This document shows positions 6,894-14,929 of a stretch of DNA of 28,437 nt, in pieces. Source of the stretch: CAZCYE01 sp964502775 (GTDB lineage: Bacteria; Actinomycetota; Acidimicrobiia; IMCC26256; PALSA-555); assembly GCA_964502775.1 (NCBI GenBank), contig CAZCYE010000009.1, positions 1 through 28,437 of the forward strand, given 5' to 3'. Numbering within the stretch: position 1 is the stretch's first letter; the number at the start of each line of letters is the position of its first letter. The notes under the pieces were generated by a model. That model had not been told where the DNA came from and searched no databases. It saw nothing but the letters and a program-made list of their open reading frames with translations. A program made the position numbers and the translations under genes.

Positions 6894-8449
6894 GTCACTG
6901 CCTCGCGGCAAGCGGCGGCGGCGGCCTCCAGCAGGGCGCGCGCCTTGTTGCGACACTCGAGGTCCTCTGCGGCCGGGTCGCTGTCGGCCACCAGACCTGC
7001 GCCGGCCTGAACGCTGGCCCGGCCGTCGTGCCACACCATGGTGCGGATCGCGATCGCCGTGTCGAGATTGCCCGAGAAGTCCACGTAGCCCACCACGCCC
7101 GCGTACGGGCCCCGCTTCGTAGGCTCCAACTCGTCGATGATCTCCATCGCGCGCACCTTGGGTGCGCCGCTCACGGTGCCGGCGGGAAACGTGGCCCGGA
7201 GCACGTCCACCACGTTGCCGCCCTCCGCGAGCTCGCCCGACACCTGGCTCGTGAGATGCATCACGTGCGAGTAGCGCTCGAGTGTCATCAGCTCGTCGAC
7301 CTGCTCGGTCCCGAAGCGGACGACCCGGCCCACGTCGTTGCGGGCCAGGTCCACGAGCATCACGTGCTCGGCGCGCTCCTTGGGATGCCCGGCGAGCTCG
7401 ATCGCGAGCTCGTCGTCCTGCTCGTCGGTGATGCCGCGGGGTCGGGTGCCGGCAATGGGACGGCTGATCACGCGGCCACCCAGTACCTGCACCATCGGCT
7501 CGGGCGACGATCCCACGAGCGTGACCTCGGGGTGGCGCAGCACGTACATGTACGGCGACGGGTTGAGCTGACGCAGCGCCCGGTACACGTCGAACGGATC
7601 GACCGGGTCGCGCAAGTCGAAGCGCTGGGACAGCACCACCTGGAAGATGTCACCGGCGAGGATGTACTCACGCGCCGCTTCGACCGCGGCCTGGTAGGCC
7701 TCGCTCGGCATCGGGGACGTCACCGCCGGCAGCGCCGGCCCGGCCTCGGGCGTCACGCCGTCGGTCGAACCGAGCGGTGGCGACGGGCGGTACGGGAGCG
7801 GCCGCGCGAGGTCGTCGACCAGTGCCGCGAGACGCGCCACCGCACCGTCGTACGCCCCGTCGGGATCGGTCTCGGCGGTGAGGAACACGTTCTCCACGAG
7901 GTACAGGCGCTGGCGGAAGTGGTCGAACGCCGTGACGTGACCGGTCACCGAGAGCACGGCATCGGGGAGGCCGAGGTCGTCGCGTGGCACCGACGGCAGT
8001 CGCTCGATCTCGCGCACCACGTCGTAGCCCAGGTAACCCACGATGCCCCCGTGGAACGGTGGGAGCTCGTCGAGGTGCGGGGCCCGATACGTGGCGAGCA
8101 GCGCTTCGAGCGCGGCGAGCGCCCCGCGGTCGACGGGCAGGCCCTCCGGCGCACCCGTGCCCTCGACCACGACGTGGCGGCCGCGGACGACCAGGGTGAG
8201 CGCGGGATCGCGGCCCAGGAACGAGAACCGGCCCCAGCGCTCGCCGTGCTCCACGGACTCGAGGAGGAAGCCCGGGTGCCCACCGGGGTCCGCGCCCACG
8301 AGCTTGGCGAACGCGGACACGGGCGTCTCGAGATCAGCGAGGATCTCGCGCCACACCGGCACGACGGTGTGCTCACGGGCCAAGGCGCGGAACTCGTCGC
8401 GGCTGGGCCGGACCCCGCTCCGGTCGCGCGCTCCGCCTGAGCCGCTCAC
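6890..8449 (-). CDS. trpE: Anthranilate synthase component I
   Basis: Makes anthranilate from chorismate, with ammonia supplied by the glutamine amidotransferase TrpG (not in the window); first committed and feedback-controlled step to tryptophan. The protein has 519 residues, a normal length. Seen: N-terminal GFLLESVEHGERWGRFSFLG, where the LLES serine region forms the tryptophan feedback site, then the chorismate-binding C-terminal domain with PSPYMYVL, SRPIAGTRPRG, DLARNDVGRV, GTVSGAPKVRAMEII and GAGLVADSDPAAE. The GTG at 8449 overlaps the hisI stop (GTGA); the next gene ygfZ overlaps its own stop the same way. No leader peptide with clustered Trp codons was seen, so regulation is probably by enzyme inhibition. 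Confidence 0.96.
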   Translation of the reverse strand: MSGSGGARDRSGVRPSRDEFRALAREHTVVPVWREILADLETPVSAFAKLVGADPGGHPGFLLESVEHGERWGRFSFLGRDPALTLVVRGRHVVVEGTGAPEGLPVDRGALAALEALLATYRAPHLDELPPFHGGIVGYLGYDVVREIERLPSVPRDDLGLPDAVLSVTGHVTAFDHFRQRLYLVENVFLTAETDPDGAYDGAVARLAALVDDLARPLPYRPSPPLGSTDGVTPEAGPALPAVTSPMPSEAYQAAVEAAREYILAGDIFQVVLSQRFDLRDPVDPFDVYRALRQLNPSPYMYVLRHPEVTLVGSSPEPMVQVLGGRVISRPIAGTRPRGITDEQDDELAIELAGHPKERAEHVMLVDLARNDVGRVVRFGTEQVDELMTLERYSHVMHLTSQVSGELAEGGNVVDVLRATFPAGTVSGAPKVRAMEIIDELEPTKRGPYAGVVGYVDFSGNLDTAIAIRTMVWHDGRASVQAGAGLVADSDPAAEDLECRNKARALLEAAAAACREAVT

Positions 8450-8835
8450 TGCCGGCCGGCGGGGGGCACCTCGCCCGCCCCGAACGCCCGGAAGAAGCAG
8501 CTGCGCTCCCCCGTGTGGCACGCGCCCCGACCCTCCTGCTCCACCACCAGCAGCAGCGTGTCGCCGTCGCAGTCGTAGTAGGCCGCGCGCAGCCACTGCC
8601 GATCCCCCGAGGTATCGCCCTTGCGCCACAGCTCCTGGCGACTGCGGCTCCAGAACACGGTGCGGCCCTCCTCGAGAGTGCGCCGCAGGGACTGCTCGTT
8701 CATCCACGCCAGCATCAGCACCTGGCCGGTGCCTGCTTCCTGCACGATCGCCGGCGCGAGCCCGTCGGCGTTCCACTGGATGTCGGCGATCTCACGGTCG
8801 TGCACCGTGATCGGCGTGCGACTCGGGGGGCTCAT
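8446..8835 (-). CDS. hisI: Phosphoribosyl-AMP cyclohydrolase
   Basis: The third step of histidine synthesis: opens the adenine ring of PR-AMP to give ProFAR, a zinc-dependent reaction in the cytoplasm. The 129-residue protein is a stand-alone cyclohydrolase without the HisE pyrophosphohydrolase domain. Seen: LMLAWMNEQSLRRTLEEGRT, FWSRSRQELWRKGDTSG, DCDGDTLLLVVEQEG with metal-binding Cys/Asp, and ACHTGERSCFFR with the two further zinc cysteines. The ATG at 8835 follows a TACGCT box. It is the first gene of hisI-trpE-ygfZ and lies 63 bases after the small membrane protein gene. HisA, which uses its product, is about 5 kb away. Confidence 0.95.
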   Translation of the reverse strand: MSPPSRTPITVHDREIADIQWNADGLAPAIVQEAGTGQVLMLAWMNEQSLRRTLEEGRTVFWSRSRQELWRKGDTSGDRQWLRAAYYDCDGDTLLLVVEQEGRGACHTGERSCFFRAFGAGEVPPAGRQ

Positions 8836-8843
8836 CCCGATCG

Positions 8844-8849
8844 AGCGTA
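8844..8849 (-). promoter_or_regulatory. Putative -10 box of hisI
   Basis: TACGCT on the minus strand ends eight bases before the hisI ATG and no ribosome site is visible. It would let hisI-trpE-ygfZ be transcribed apart from the nfeD-slipin genes upstream. Confidence 0.35.
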
Positions 8850-8898
8850 CTCGTGGCTCGCGCGCGGGCCGTCGTGAGTAGTGGGCTCGCGCGGTCGA

Positions 8899-9207
8899 CT
8901 ACTTGTGGCGGCGGCGATACCGGAGCGTGGCCAGGCCGGCGACGATCGCCGCGCCCGTGAGCCCACCGATGATGATGCCGTTGCGAAGCCGAACGCGAGA
9001 TCGTTGACCCTCGGACTCGGCCTCCACGCTCTCGATGTCCTCGAGATACACGTCCTGGTCCTCGAGGGTGATGTGACCGCCATGGACCGCGTCTCGTTTC
9101 GCGACCTGCTTCAGGCGCTCCCGGAACACGGACGCGCCCACACCGGGGGGCTCGTCCCCGTGGACCGGTTCGGAATCCGGGTCGTCGATGGTGCCCTCCG
9201 GGGTCAC
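8899..9207 (-). CDS. Small tail-anchored membrane protein, unknown function
   Basis: A 102-residue protein I do not recognise. The first ~70 residues are hydrophilic and acidic, with a possible helix (VFRERLKQVAKRDAV) and the stretch HITLEDQDVYLEDIESVEAE. One hydrophobic segment (IIIGGLTGAAIVAGLATL) near the C-terminus is followed directly by a basic end, RYRRRHK. That pattern suggests a tail-anchored or single-pass protein. The GTG at 9207 overlaps the slipin stop in a GTGA, so it is made together with the slipin and NfeD protease. By inference it may be a third part of that membrane complex, perhaps its tether, because the slipin has no membrane helix of its own. Confidence 0.75.
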   Translation of the reverse strand: MTPEGTIDDPDSEPVHGDEPPGVGASVFRERLKQVAKRDAVHGGHITLEDQDVYLEDIESVEAESEGQRSRVRLRNGIIIGGLTGAAIVAGLATLRYRRRHK

Positions 9208-10103
9208 GAGCGCAGCGCGTCGGGTGCGTCGTCGCCCTCGAACGCCGCGCCGGCGAGACCCGCCACGCCGCGCAACAGACCCGTGAGCTCGAGCGGGAGC
9301 ACAAACTTGGTGGACGGTGACGCACCCAGGCTCTTGAGCGCCTCCAGGTACTGGATGCCCATCGTCTTGGCATCCACGTTGCGCGCGGACTCGAACACCG
9401 TGGTGAGCGCGAGGGCAAAGCCCTCGGCCCGGAGCGCGGCGGCCTGGCGCTCACCGTCGGCCCGCAGCACGTTGGCCTGCTTCTCGCCCTCGGCCGACAG
9501 GATGTTGGCCTGCTGGGCGCCCTCGGCCCGCAGCACCGCCGCCGCCTTGTCGCCCTCGGCCTCGGTGACGACAGCCCGTCGGGTGCGCTCCGCCGACATC
9601 TGGCGGGTCATGGCGTCCTGCACCGCGGGGGGCGGGATGATCTCGCGGATCTCGACGTTCGTGACCTTCACACCCCAACGCTCGGTGGTCTCGTCGAGCT
9701 TGATCCGGAGCACCTCGTTGATCTGGTCCCGCCGGGCCAGCACGTCGTCGAGGCTGATGTCACCCACCACCGATCGCAGGGTGGTCGCGGCGATGTTCTG
9801 AGCCGCGCCGGCGAAGTCGGCGACCTGTACGACGCTCGCCTCGGCATCCACCACCTTGAAGAAGGTGATGAAGTCGATCGAGATCGGAGCGTTGTCCTTG
9901 GTGATCGACGTCTGGTGCGGGATGTCGAGGTAGAACTCGCGCAGGTCCACGACGGTGAAGCGGTCGATGATCGGGATCATGAACACCAGGCCCGGACCGC
10001 GCAATCCGATGGCTCGACCGAGGCGGAACACGACGAGCCGTTGATACTCCGGCACGATCTTGATCGGGAGGATCGCGGTGCTGATCTGTGACGGCCTGGT
10101 CAT
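9204..10103 (-). CDS. Slipin/stomatin-like SPFH protein lacking the usual N-terminal membrane helix
   Basis: SPFH (band 7) proteins oligomerise at membranes and are often paired with NfeD proteins, as here. The 299-residue protein shows IKIVPEYQRLVVFRLGR, GLRGPGLVFMIPIIDRFTVVDLRE, VVGDISLDDVLARRDQIN, and VKVTNVEIREIIPPPAVQDAM, the stomatin core. A coiled-coil region of AEG repeats (AEGDKAAAVLRAEGAQQANI and on) follows. Stomatins normally open with a ~20-residue hydrophobic helix before IVPEY; here only about 14 residues precede it, and an in-frame stop lies ten codons upstream with no other start codon between. The ATG at 10103 overlaps the nfeD stop (ATGA) and has an AGGGAGAG ribosome site. 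Membrane attachment must come from a partner or a hairpin. Confidence 0.92.
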   Translation of the reverse strand: MTRPSQISTAILPIKIVPEYQRLVVFRLGRAIGLRGPGLVFMIPIIDRFTVVDLREFYLDIPHQTSITKDNAPISIDFITFFKVVDAEASVVQVADFAGAAQNIAATTLRSVVGDISLDDVLARRDQINEVLRIKLDETTERWGVKVTNVEIREIIPPPAVQDAMTRQMSAERTRRAVVTEAEGDKAAAVLRAEGAQQANILSAEGEKQANVLRADGERQAAALRAEGFALALTTVFESARNVDAKTMGIQYLEALKSLGASPSTKFVLPLELTGLLRGVAGLAGAAFEGDDAPDALRS

Positions 10104-11530
10104 AGCTCTCCCTCGCCCCGGGTTACGGGGTCATGAGCGTATTGCGGACGGTCGACCGCCTCAACGACGAGCGTAAGCCCGCGCACCTCGATAACGCGAA
10201 TGGCCGAGCCGGCATCCAAGGGAACCGCGTGCTCTCCCACCGTTGCGCCCCACGTCTCGCCCCTCACCCTCACGTCGCCGGTAGGAGCGAGCGCGCGGGT
10301 GACCACCCCCTCCGCGCCGCGCAGCGACTCCGGACCACTGATCTGAGGAGCATTCCGGGCTCGCCACCCGGCCCGGGTCGCGAGCGCCAGGAAGGCGATC
10401 ACCACCACCGCCATCGCGATGAGCAGCGTCCGTGACAGGTGCACGCCGGGGATGGACCCGTCGTACAGGAACAGACCGCCGAGCACGAAGCACGCCACAC
10501 CCGCCACGGCGGGCACGCCGATCCCGGGCGCGTGCGCTTCGATCACGAAGAACGCGAAGGCGGCGATCAGTAAGACGATTCCCCCGATCTCCGCCGACAG
10601 GCTGCCGAAGATGATCAGCGCCATGACGAACAGGATCAGTCCGAGTCCGCCGGCCACACCGACGCCGGGAATGAGCATCTCGGCGACGAGGCACAGGAGG
10701 CCGACGATGAAGATCACGAAGGCGATGTTGGCGTCCACGCCCGCGTGCAGGAGGCGCTCACCCAGCGACAGGCCCCCCTCCTCGAGCCGAGCCCCGGCGG
10801 TGTCGAGGGTCACCGGACCTCGGTCGGTCGCCACCATGCGTCCGTCGACACGATCGAGCACCCGCGTTGGTGTGGACGCGATCAGGTCGATCACCCCGAT
10901 GCGACGAGCCTGCTCGGCAGAGATGCTCGCCGACTGACGAACCGCGCGCTCCGCCCAGTCGGCGTTGCGGTCCCGGCGCTCGGCGAGGGCGCGGATGTAC
11001 GCCACCGAATCGTTGACGATCTTCTCGTCGAGGATGTCGCCACCGTCCCCGGCCACTGGATGCGCGGCGCCCGTGTTGGTGCCCGGCGCCATCGCCGCCA
11101 CCGGGCAGCCGACGAGGATGAAGGTTCCGGCGGACGCGGCACGGGCTCCCGAGGGACCCACCCAGCACACCACGGGCACGGCCGACCGCTGGACGGCCTT
11201 GATGATCTGGCGCATCGCCGAATCGAGACCGCCCGGGGTGTCGAGCCTCAGCAGCACCGCGGTCGCGCCCGACTCGCGAGCCCCGGCGATCTCTCGTTCC
11301 ACCATGCGGGCTACGAACGGGTCCACCGTCCCGGTGATCGGCACCTCCAGCACGAGCGGACGCCCGGGCTCGCCCGCGACTTCCCGGGTCGACTCCGCTG
11401 CGCGCTCCCGGCCATCCGGCCAGCGCTCCGCTTCGTCTCTCACTCCCGCTCCGACCGCCGGGGCGACGAGCATCGCGGCGCCGGCAATGGTGAGGCCCGC
11501 GGCCAGCAGCACCCGCGGAATCCGCACCAC
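10100..11530 (-). CDS. NfeD-family membrane-bound serine protease (ClpP-type domain)
   Basis: The long form of NfeD: an N-terminal ClpP-like protease, a membrane region and a C-terminal OB-fold. Known archaeal homologues cleave the C-terminus of the partner stomatin. Of 476 residues, the first ~28 are a signal-type segment (VLLAAGLTIAGAAMLVAPAV). The protease part shows LRLDTPGGL, GARAASAGTF with Ser about residue 133 as nucleophile and DEKIVND with Lys about 170 as base, the Ser-Lys dyad of this family. Four hydrophobic segments follow (from IAFVIFIVGLLCLVAEM on), then a domain with GAEGVVTRALAPTGDVRVRGE typical of the NfeD OB-fold. The start is uncertain: GTG at 11530 is used, but GTG at 11590 adds 20 Arg-rich residues. 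It heads the nfeD-slipin-tail anchor unit. Confidence 0.88.
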   Translation of the reverse strand: MVRIPRVLLAAGLTIAGAAMLVAPAVGAGVRDEAERWPDGRERAAESTREVAGEPGRPLVLEVPITGTVDPFVARMVEREIAGARESGATAVLLRLDTPGGLDSAMRQIIKAVQRSAVPVVCWVGPSGARAASAGTFILVGCPVAAMAPGTNTGAAHPVAGDGGDILDEKIVNDSVAYIRALAERRDRNADWAERAVRQSASISAEQARRIGVIDLIASTPTRVLDRVDGRMVATDRGPVTLDTAGARLEEGGLSLGERLLHAGVDANIAFVIFIVGLLCLVAEMLIPGVGVAGGLGLILFVMALIIFGSLSAEIGGIVLLIAAFAFFVIEAHAPGIGVPAVAGVACFVLGGLFLYDGSIPGVHLSRTLLIAMAVVVIAFLALATRAGWRARNAPQISGPESLRGAEGVVTRALAPTGDVRVRGETWGATVGEHAVPLDAGSAIRVIEVRGLTLVVEAVDRPQYAHDPVTRGEGEL

Positions 11531-11682
11531 GCGGCAGGCCTGCCCCCGCGCGACCGGGGCGCGCGCTCGACTCCGACCCCGCGCCACCACGGTCCCGAGT
11601 GTGGCCGCCTCCCCGCGCCACCACAAGCGGGTTCCCCCGAACCACGATGGCGCCCCGGCGGCGTGCCAGACTCTCGCCCCGC

Positions 11683-13794
11683 ATGGGCAGCCTGCCGACG
11701 CCTCCCCGCGCACCACGCCGGCCCGAGGTTCTCGAGCACGCGGGCCACCAGCGCGTCGACGACTGGTACTGGCTGCGCGAGCGCGAGGACCCCGCGGTCC
11801 TGACGTACCTCGCCGCCGAGAACGAGTACGCCCGTGCGCTCCTCGCGCCCTTCGAGCCACTGCGGGACCGCATCGACGCGGAGATCAAGGGTCGGGTGCG
11901 CGAGACCGACACGTCGGCCCCGGCGCGCCATGGCCAGTGGGAATACTTCCGTCGCACGCTCCAGGGTCGGGAGTATCCGGTGCACTGCCGGCGCCGGGTG
12001 GGCGTCCCGGGGCTCCCCGACCCCGATGCCGCCCCCGGCTCGACCCCGGGCGAGCAGGTGGTGCTCGATGAGAACTCGCTCGCGGTCGGCCACGACTACT
12101 TCGCACTCCGTGGCTTCGCGGTCGACCCTGATGACCGCCTCCTCGCGTACGCCACTGACGTGACCGGGGGCGAGCGATCCACGCTGCGCGTCCGGGACCT
12201 CGACGGCGGGACCGATCTCCCCGACGTGGTCACCGACGTCTACTACGGGGTCGCGTGGGCCAACGACCGTCGCAGCATCCTCTATGTGCGCACCGACGAC
12301 GCCGTGCGCCCCCATCAGGTGTGGCGTCACGAGCTAGGGACGGCGGCCGGCGACGACGTGCTCGTCTACCAGGAGGACGACGAGCGCTTCTACGTGGGGC
12401 TCGCCCGCACACGCTCGGGACGCGTGGTGCTGATCGAGAGCGCATCGAAGCTCACCAGCGAGGTCCACCTCCTGGACGCCGACGACCCCACGCGGCCCCC
12501 GGTGGTGGTGATGCCCCGCGAGCACGGGGTGGAGTACCACGTGGAGCACCACATCGACGGGGACGGACACGAGCGCCTGTTCGCGCTCACCAATGCCGGT
12601 GGCGCCCTCAACTTCACATTGGTCAGCGCCGAGCGCAGCGCGACGCCGGCCGACTGGGCCGCCTGGCACGAGGTGATCGCGCCTCGAGCCGACGTGCGCC
12701 TTGAAGCCGTTGACGCCTTCGCCTCCCACCTCGTGCTCACCGAGCGCGTCGACGCCCGGGCCGGGCTCCGGCTGGTGTCACTCGCCGACGGGACGACGAC
12801 CCCGGTGGCGGCGATGGCCGAGGTGGCAACCTCCTGGCTCGGCCCCTGCCGCGAGTTCGAGACCACCACCGTGCGCACGGTGTCCACATCGCTGGTGGAC
12901 CCGGTCACCGATCTCGACGTCGACCTCGCGACCGGTCGGCAGGTCGTGGTGAAGGTCCAGCCCGTCGCCGACCACGATCCCGGGCGCTATGAGTCACACC
13001 GCCTCTGGGCCACCGCACCCGACGGGACCGGCGTCCCCATCTCGATCGTGTACCCGCAGGGAACGGCGCGTGACGGATCGTCGCCGCTGCTGCTGTACGG
13101 ATACGGCTCGTACGAGTACTCCATCGATCCCACCTTCTCGGTCACCCGGCTCAGCATCCTCGAGCGGGGCTGTGCGTTCGCGATCGCGCACGTGCGCGGT
13201 GGTGGGGAGCTCGGACGCACCTGGTACGAGCAGGGTCGCCTCGAACACAAGGCCAACACCTTCACCGACTTCATCGCCTGCGCCGAGCACCTGGTGGACG
13301 AGGGCTACACGGCCCCCGACCGCCTCGTCGCTCGGGGTGGCAGCGCCGGGGGCCTCCTCATGGGCGCGGTGGCCAACCTGCGCCCGGACCTCTTCCGAGC
13401 CGTCGTCGCCGAGGTGCCCTTCGTCGACTGCCTCACCACGATGCTCGACGCGAGCCTGCCGCTCACCGTCACCGAATGGGAGGAGTGGGGCAACCCCGGT
13501 ACCGACGAGCGCGCGTACGCCGACCTGCTCGCGTACTCGCCGTACGACAACGTGCACGACCAGCGCTATCCGGCGATCCTCGCGACCGCGGGGCTCAACG
13601 ACCCGCGGGTGCAGTACTGGGAGCCGGCCAAGTGGGTGGCCAAGCTCCGCACCCTCAACCGAAGCGACGCACCGATCCTGCTCAAGACCGAGCTCGGCGC
13701 CGGCCACCACGGGCTGAGCGGTCGCTACGAGCGCTGGCGCGAGGAGGCGTTGATCCTGGCCTTCGTGCTCGGCCAGATGGGCGTCACGCGCTGA
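11683..13794 (+). CDS. ptrB: Oligopeptidase B-type prolyl oligopeptidase (S9A)
   Basis: A cytoplasmic serine peptidase that cuts short peptides, usually after Arg/Lys. The 703-residue protein begins with a conserved cap (RVDDWYWLREREDPAVLTYL) and a beta-propeller that limits access to small peptides. The C-terminal alpha/beta hydrolase domain shows HVRGGGELGRTWYEQGR, ARGGSAGGLLMGAVANLRPD with Ser554, GLNDPRVQYWEPAKWVAKLR with Asp640, and GAGHHGLSGRY with His675, the catalytic triad. The EVPFVDCLTTMLD segment matches oligopeptidase B rather than true prolyl oligopeptidase. An ATG at 11647 in frame is an alternative start; neither has a ribosome site. It is divergent from nfeD and interrupts the minus-strand his genes. 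Confidence 0.93.
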   Translation: MGSLPTPPRAPRRPEVLEHAGHQRVDDWYWLREREDPAVLTYLAAENEYARALLAPFEPLRDRIDAEIKGRVRETDTSAPARHGQWEYFRRTLQGREYPVHCRRRVGVPGLPDPDAAPGSTPGEQVVLDENSLAVGHDYFALRGFAVDPDDRLLAYATDVTGGERSTLRVRDLDGGTDLPDVVTDVYYGVAWANDRRSILYVRTDDAVRPHQVWRHELGTAAGDDVLVYQEDDERFYVGLARTRSGRVVLIESASKLTSEVHLLDADDPTRPPVVVMPREHGVEYHVEHHIDGDGHERLFALTNAGGALNFTLVSAERSATPADWAAWHEVIAPRADVRLEAVDAFASHLVLTERVDARAGLRLVSLADGTTTPVAAMAEVATSWLGPCREFETTTVRTVSTSLVDPVTDLDVDLATGRQVVVKVQPVADHDPGRYESHRLWATAPDGTGVPISIVYPQGTARDGSSPLLLYGYGSYEYSIDPTFSVTRLSILERGCAFAIAHVRGGGELGRTWYEQGRLEHKANTFTDFIACAEHLVDEGYTAPDRLVARGGSAGGLLMGAVANLRPDLFRAVVAEVPFVDCLTTMLDASLPLTVTEWEEWGNPGTDERAYADLLAYSPYDNVHDQRYPAILATAGLNDPRVQYWEPAKWVAKLRTLNRSDAPILLKTELGAGHHGLSGRYERWREEALILAFVLGQMGVTR

Positions 13795-13996
13795 GCGCGG
13801 GGGCCACGCCGTGGCGCTCCAGGAAGGCGCGGCGGCGCTCCACGATCGAACGCCAGGAGGTGAGCTCCTCCTCGAAGTGAGCCCGGTCGCCGTCCTCGTA
13901 GGCATGCTCGAGCTCGTCGAAGGCGGCATCCTCTTCGTCGAGGAGCTGTCGGTACCGCCGGAAGAAGGTCTCGTCGATCAGGGCTGGCTCCGTCAT
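13784..13996 (-). CDS. Small acidic protein, unknown function
   Basis: A 70-residue hydrophilic protein without a family I recognise. It looks largely helical: TFFRRYRQLLDEEDAAFDELEHAYEDGDRAHFEEELTSW is rich in Glu/Asp with aromatic spacing, followed by RRRAFLERHG. No membrane segment, no cysteine. The ATG at 13996 is preceded by a very good ribosome site (GAGGGGGA), the main evidence for a real gene. The 3' end overlaps the convergent oligopeptidase B gene by 11 bases. It follows hisA after 103 bases and may share the his transcript; it lies where hisF would be expected in a typical actinobacterial order but is not related to it. Confidence 0.7.
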   Translation of the reverse strand: MTEPALIDETFFRRYRQLLDEEDAAFDELEHAYEDGDRAHFEEELTSWRSIVERRRAFLERHGVAPALSA

Positions 13997-14053
13997 CGGC
14001 TCCCCCTCGTGGCACTCCGGAAACGCTGCCGGTGAAGGCAAGGTACCGCGGCG

Positions 14054-14098
14054 CGGGCTGCGGTGCCTCGAGTGGCCCAAGCCCGGCGCCGCCCGCGG
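14054..14098. terminator. Possible imperfect hairpin after hisA
   Basis: A 6-bp stem (14054-14059 with 14080-14085) sits in very GC-rich sequence just past the hisA stop, with self-complementary CCGCGG copies at 14046-14051 and 14093-14098. No T-tract follows. It may end or weaken his transcription. Confidence 0.3.
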
Positions 14099-14099
14099 C

Positions 14100-14834
14100 T
14101 CACCCGGGCAAGGTGCCGCCGGCCACCAGCGCCTCGGCCAGGCTGAAGCGCCGCTCGTACAGGGCCCGGCCCACGATCACCCCGGCGAGGCCTCGGCCTC
14201 CCGACCGGAGCGCGCGCAGGGCCACGATGTCGGCCAGCGACCCCACTCCCCCGCTCGCGATGACCGGCACCGCGGTGTGGGCGAGCACCGCCTCGAGCTG
14301 GGAGAACGCGGGCCCGGTCATGGTGCCGTCGCGGCGGATCTCGGTCACGACGAAGGTGGCGATGGGCGCGTTCGCGAATCGGTCCACGACGTCGAGGAGA
14401 CCCGCGCCCGGCTGCTCGGCCCACCCCCGTACCGCCACCTCTTCGCCACGGGCGTCGAGCCCCACGGCGACGCGCCTGGGATGGCGCGCCGCCAAATCGC
14501 CGACCAGGTCAGGGTCCTCGACCGCGGCGGTGCCGACCACCACCCGGGTAGCACCGGCGCGCAGCAAGGTCTCGGCCGCGGCCGCGCTGCGCACGCCGCC
14601 GCCCACCTGGATCGAGCAGTCGACGGCGCGGGCGATGGCATCGATCACGGCCAGGTTGGCGGGCTCTCCGGTGCGGGCCGCGTCGAGGTCCACCACGTGG
14701 ATCCAGCGCGCGCCGGCGGACGCGAACGCGCGCGCTACCGCGACGGGGTCGTCGTCATAGACGGTCTCGGCGTCGTAGTCACCCTTCAGCAGCCTCACCG
14801 CGCGCCCGGCGCGCACATCGACCGCGGGGTACAC
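14100..14834 (-). CDS. hisA: ProFAR isomerase (HisA, monofunctional type)
   Basis: Isomerises ProFAR to PRFAR, the substrate of HisH-HisF. The (beta/alpha)8 barrel has 244 residues: YPAVDVRAGRAVRLLKGD with the N-terminal catalytic Asp, IHVVDLDAARTG, SIQVGGGVRS (first phosphate loop), VGLDARG, TEIRRDGTMTGP with the second catalytic Asp, and VIASGGVGSL. The IQVGGGVRS stretch matches HisA; the dual-function PriA of other actinobacteria has a distinct SGGIRDD-like motif there, and a separate trpF exists here. The start is doubtful: GTG at 14834 leaves only one residue before the first strand and has no ribosome site, while readable in-frame codons upstream (…IETIE) contain no ATG/GTG/TTG. hisH, normally just upstream, is absent. 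Confidence 0.93.
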   Translation of the reverse strand: MYPAVDVRAGRAVRLLKGDYDAETVYDDDPVAVARAFASAGARWIHVVDLDAARTGEPANLAVIDAIARAVDCSIQVGGGVRSAAAAETLLRAGATRVVVGTAAVEDPDLVGDLAARHPRRVAVGLDARGEEVAVRGWAEQPGAGLLDVVDRFANAPIATFVVTEIRRDGTMTGPAFSQLEAVLAHTAVPVIASGGVGSLADIVALRALRSGGRGLAGVIVGRALYERRFSLAEALVAGGTLPG

Positions 14835-14929
14835 CTCGATCGTCTCGATGGCCGGGACTGCCGCGTCCTCGGCGATCCAATCCGTGGGCTCGGTGGCTCG
14901 GCGCGGCGCGCGCCGCCACCAGCGCCGCG

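Noticed and set aside
6626..8440. An open frame of about 600 codons on the plus strand opposite trpE
   Set aside because: It is the antisense reading of trpE and ygfZ, with low-complexity composition and no start signal.
8855..8893. Two GGCTCGCGCG copies before hisI as an operator pair
   Set aside because: Ten-base GC-only repeats are expected by chance in this composition, and the spacing has no symmetry.
14835..14929. A hisH remnant between hisB and hisA
   Set aside because: 95 bases in three frames give no glutamine-amidotransferase motif (no GxGxC, no PExH-like end).
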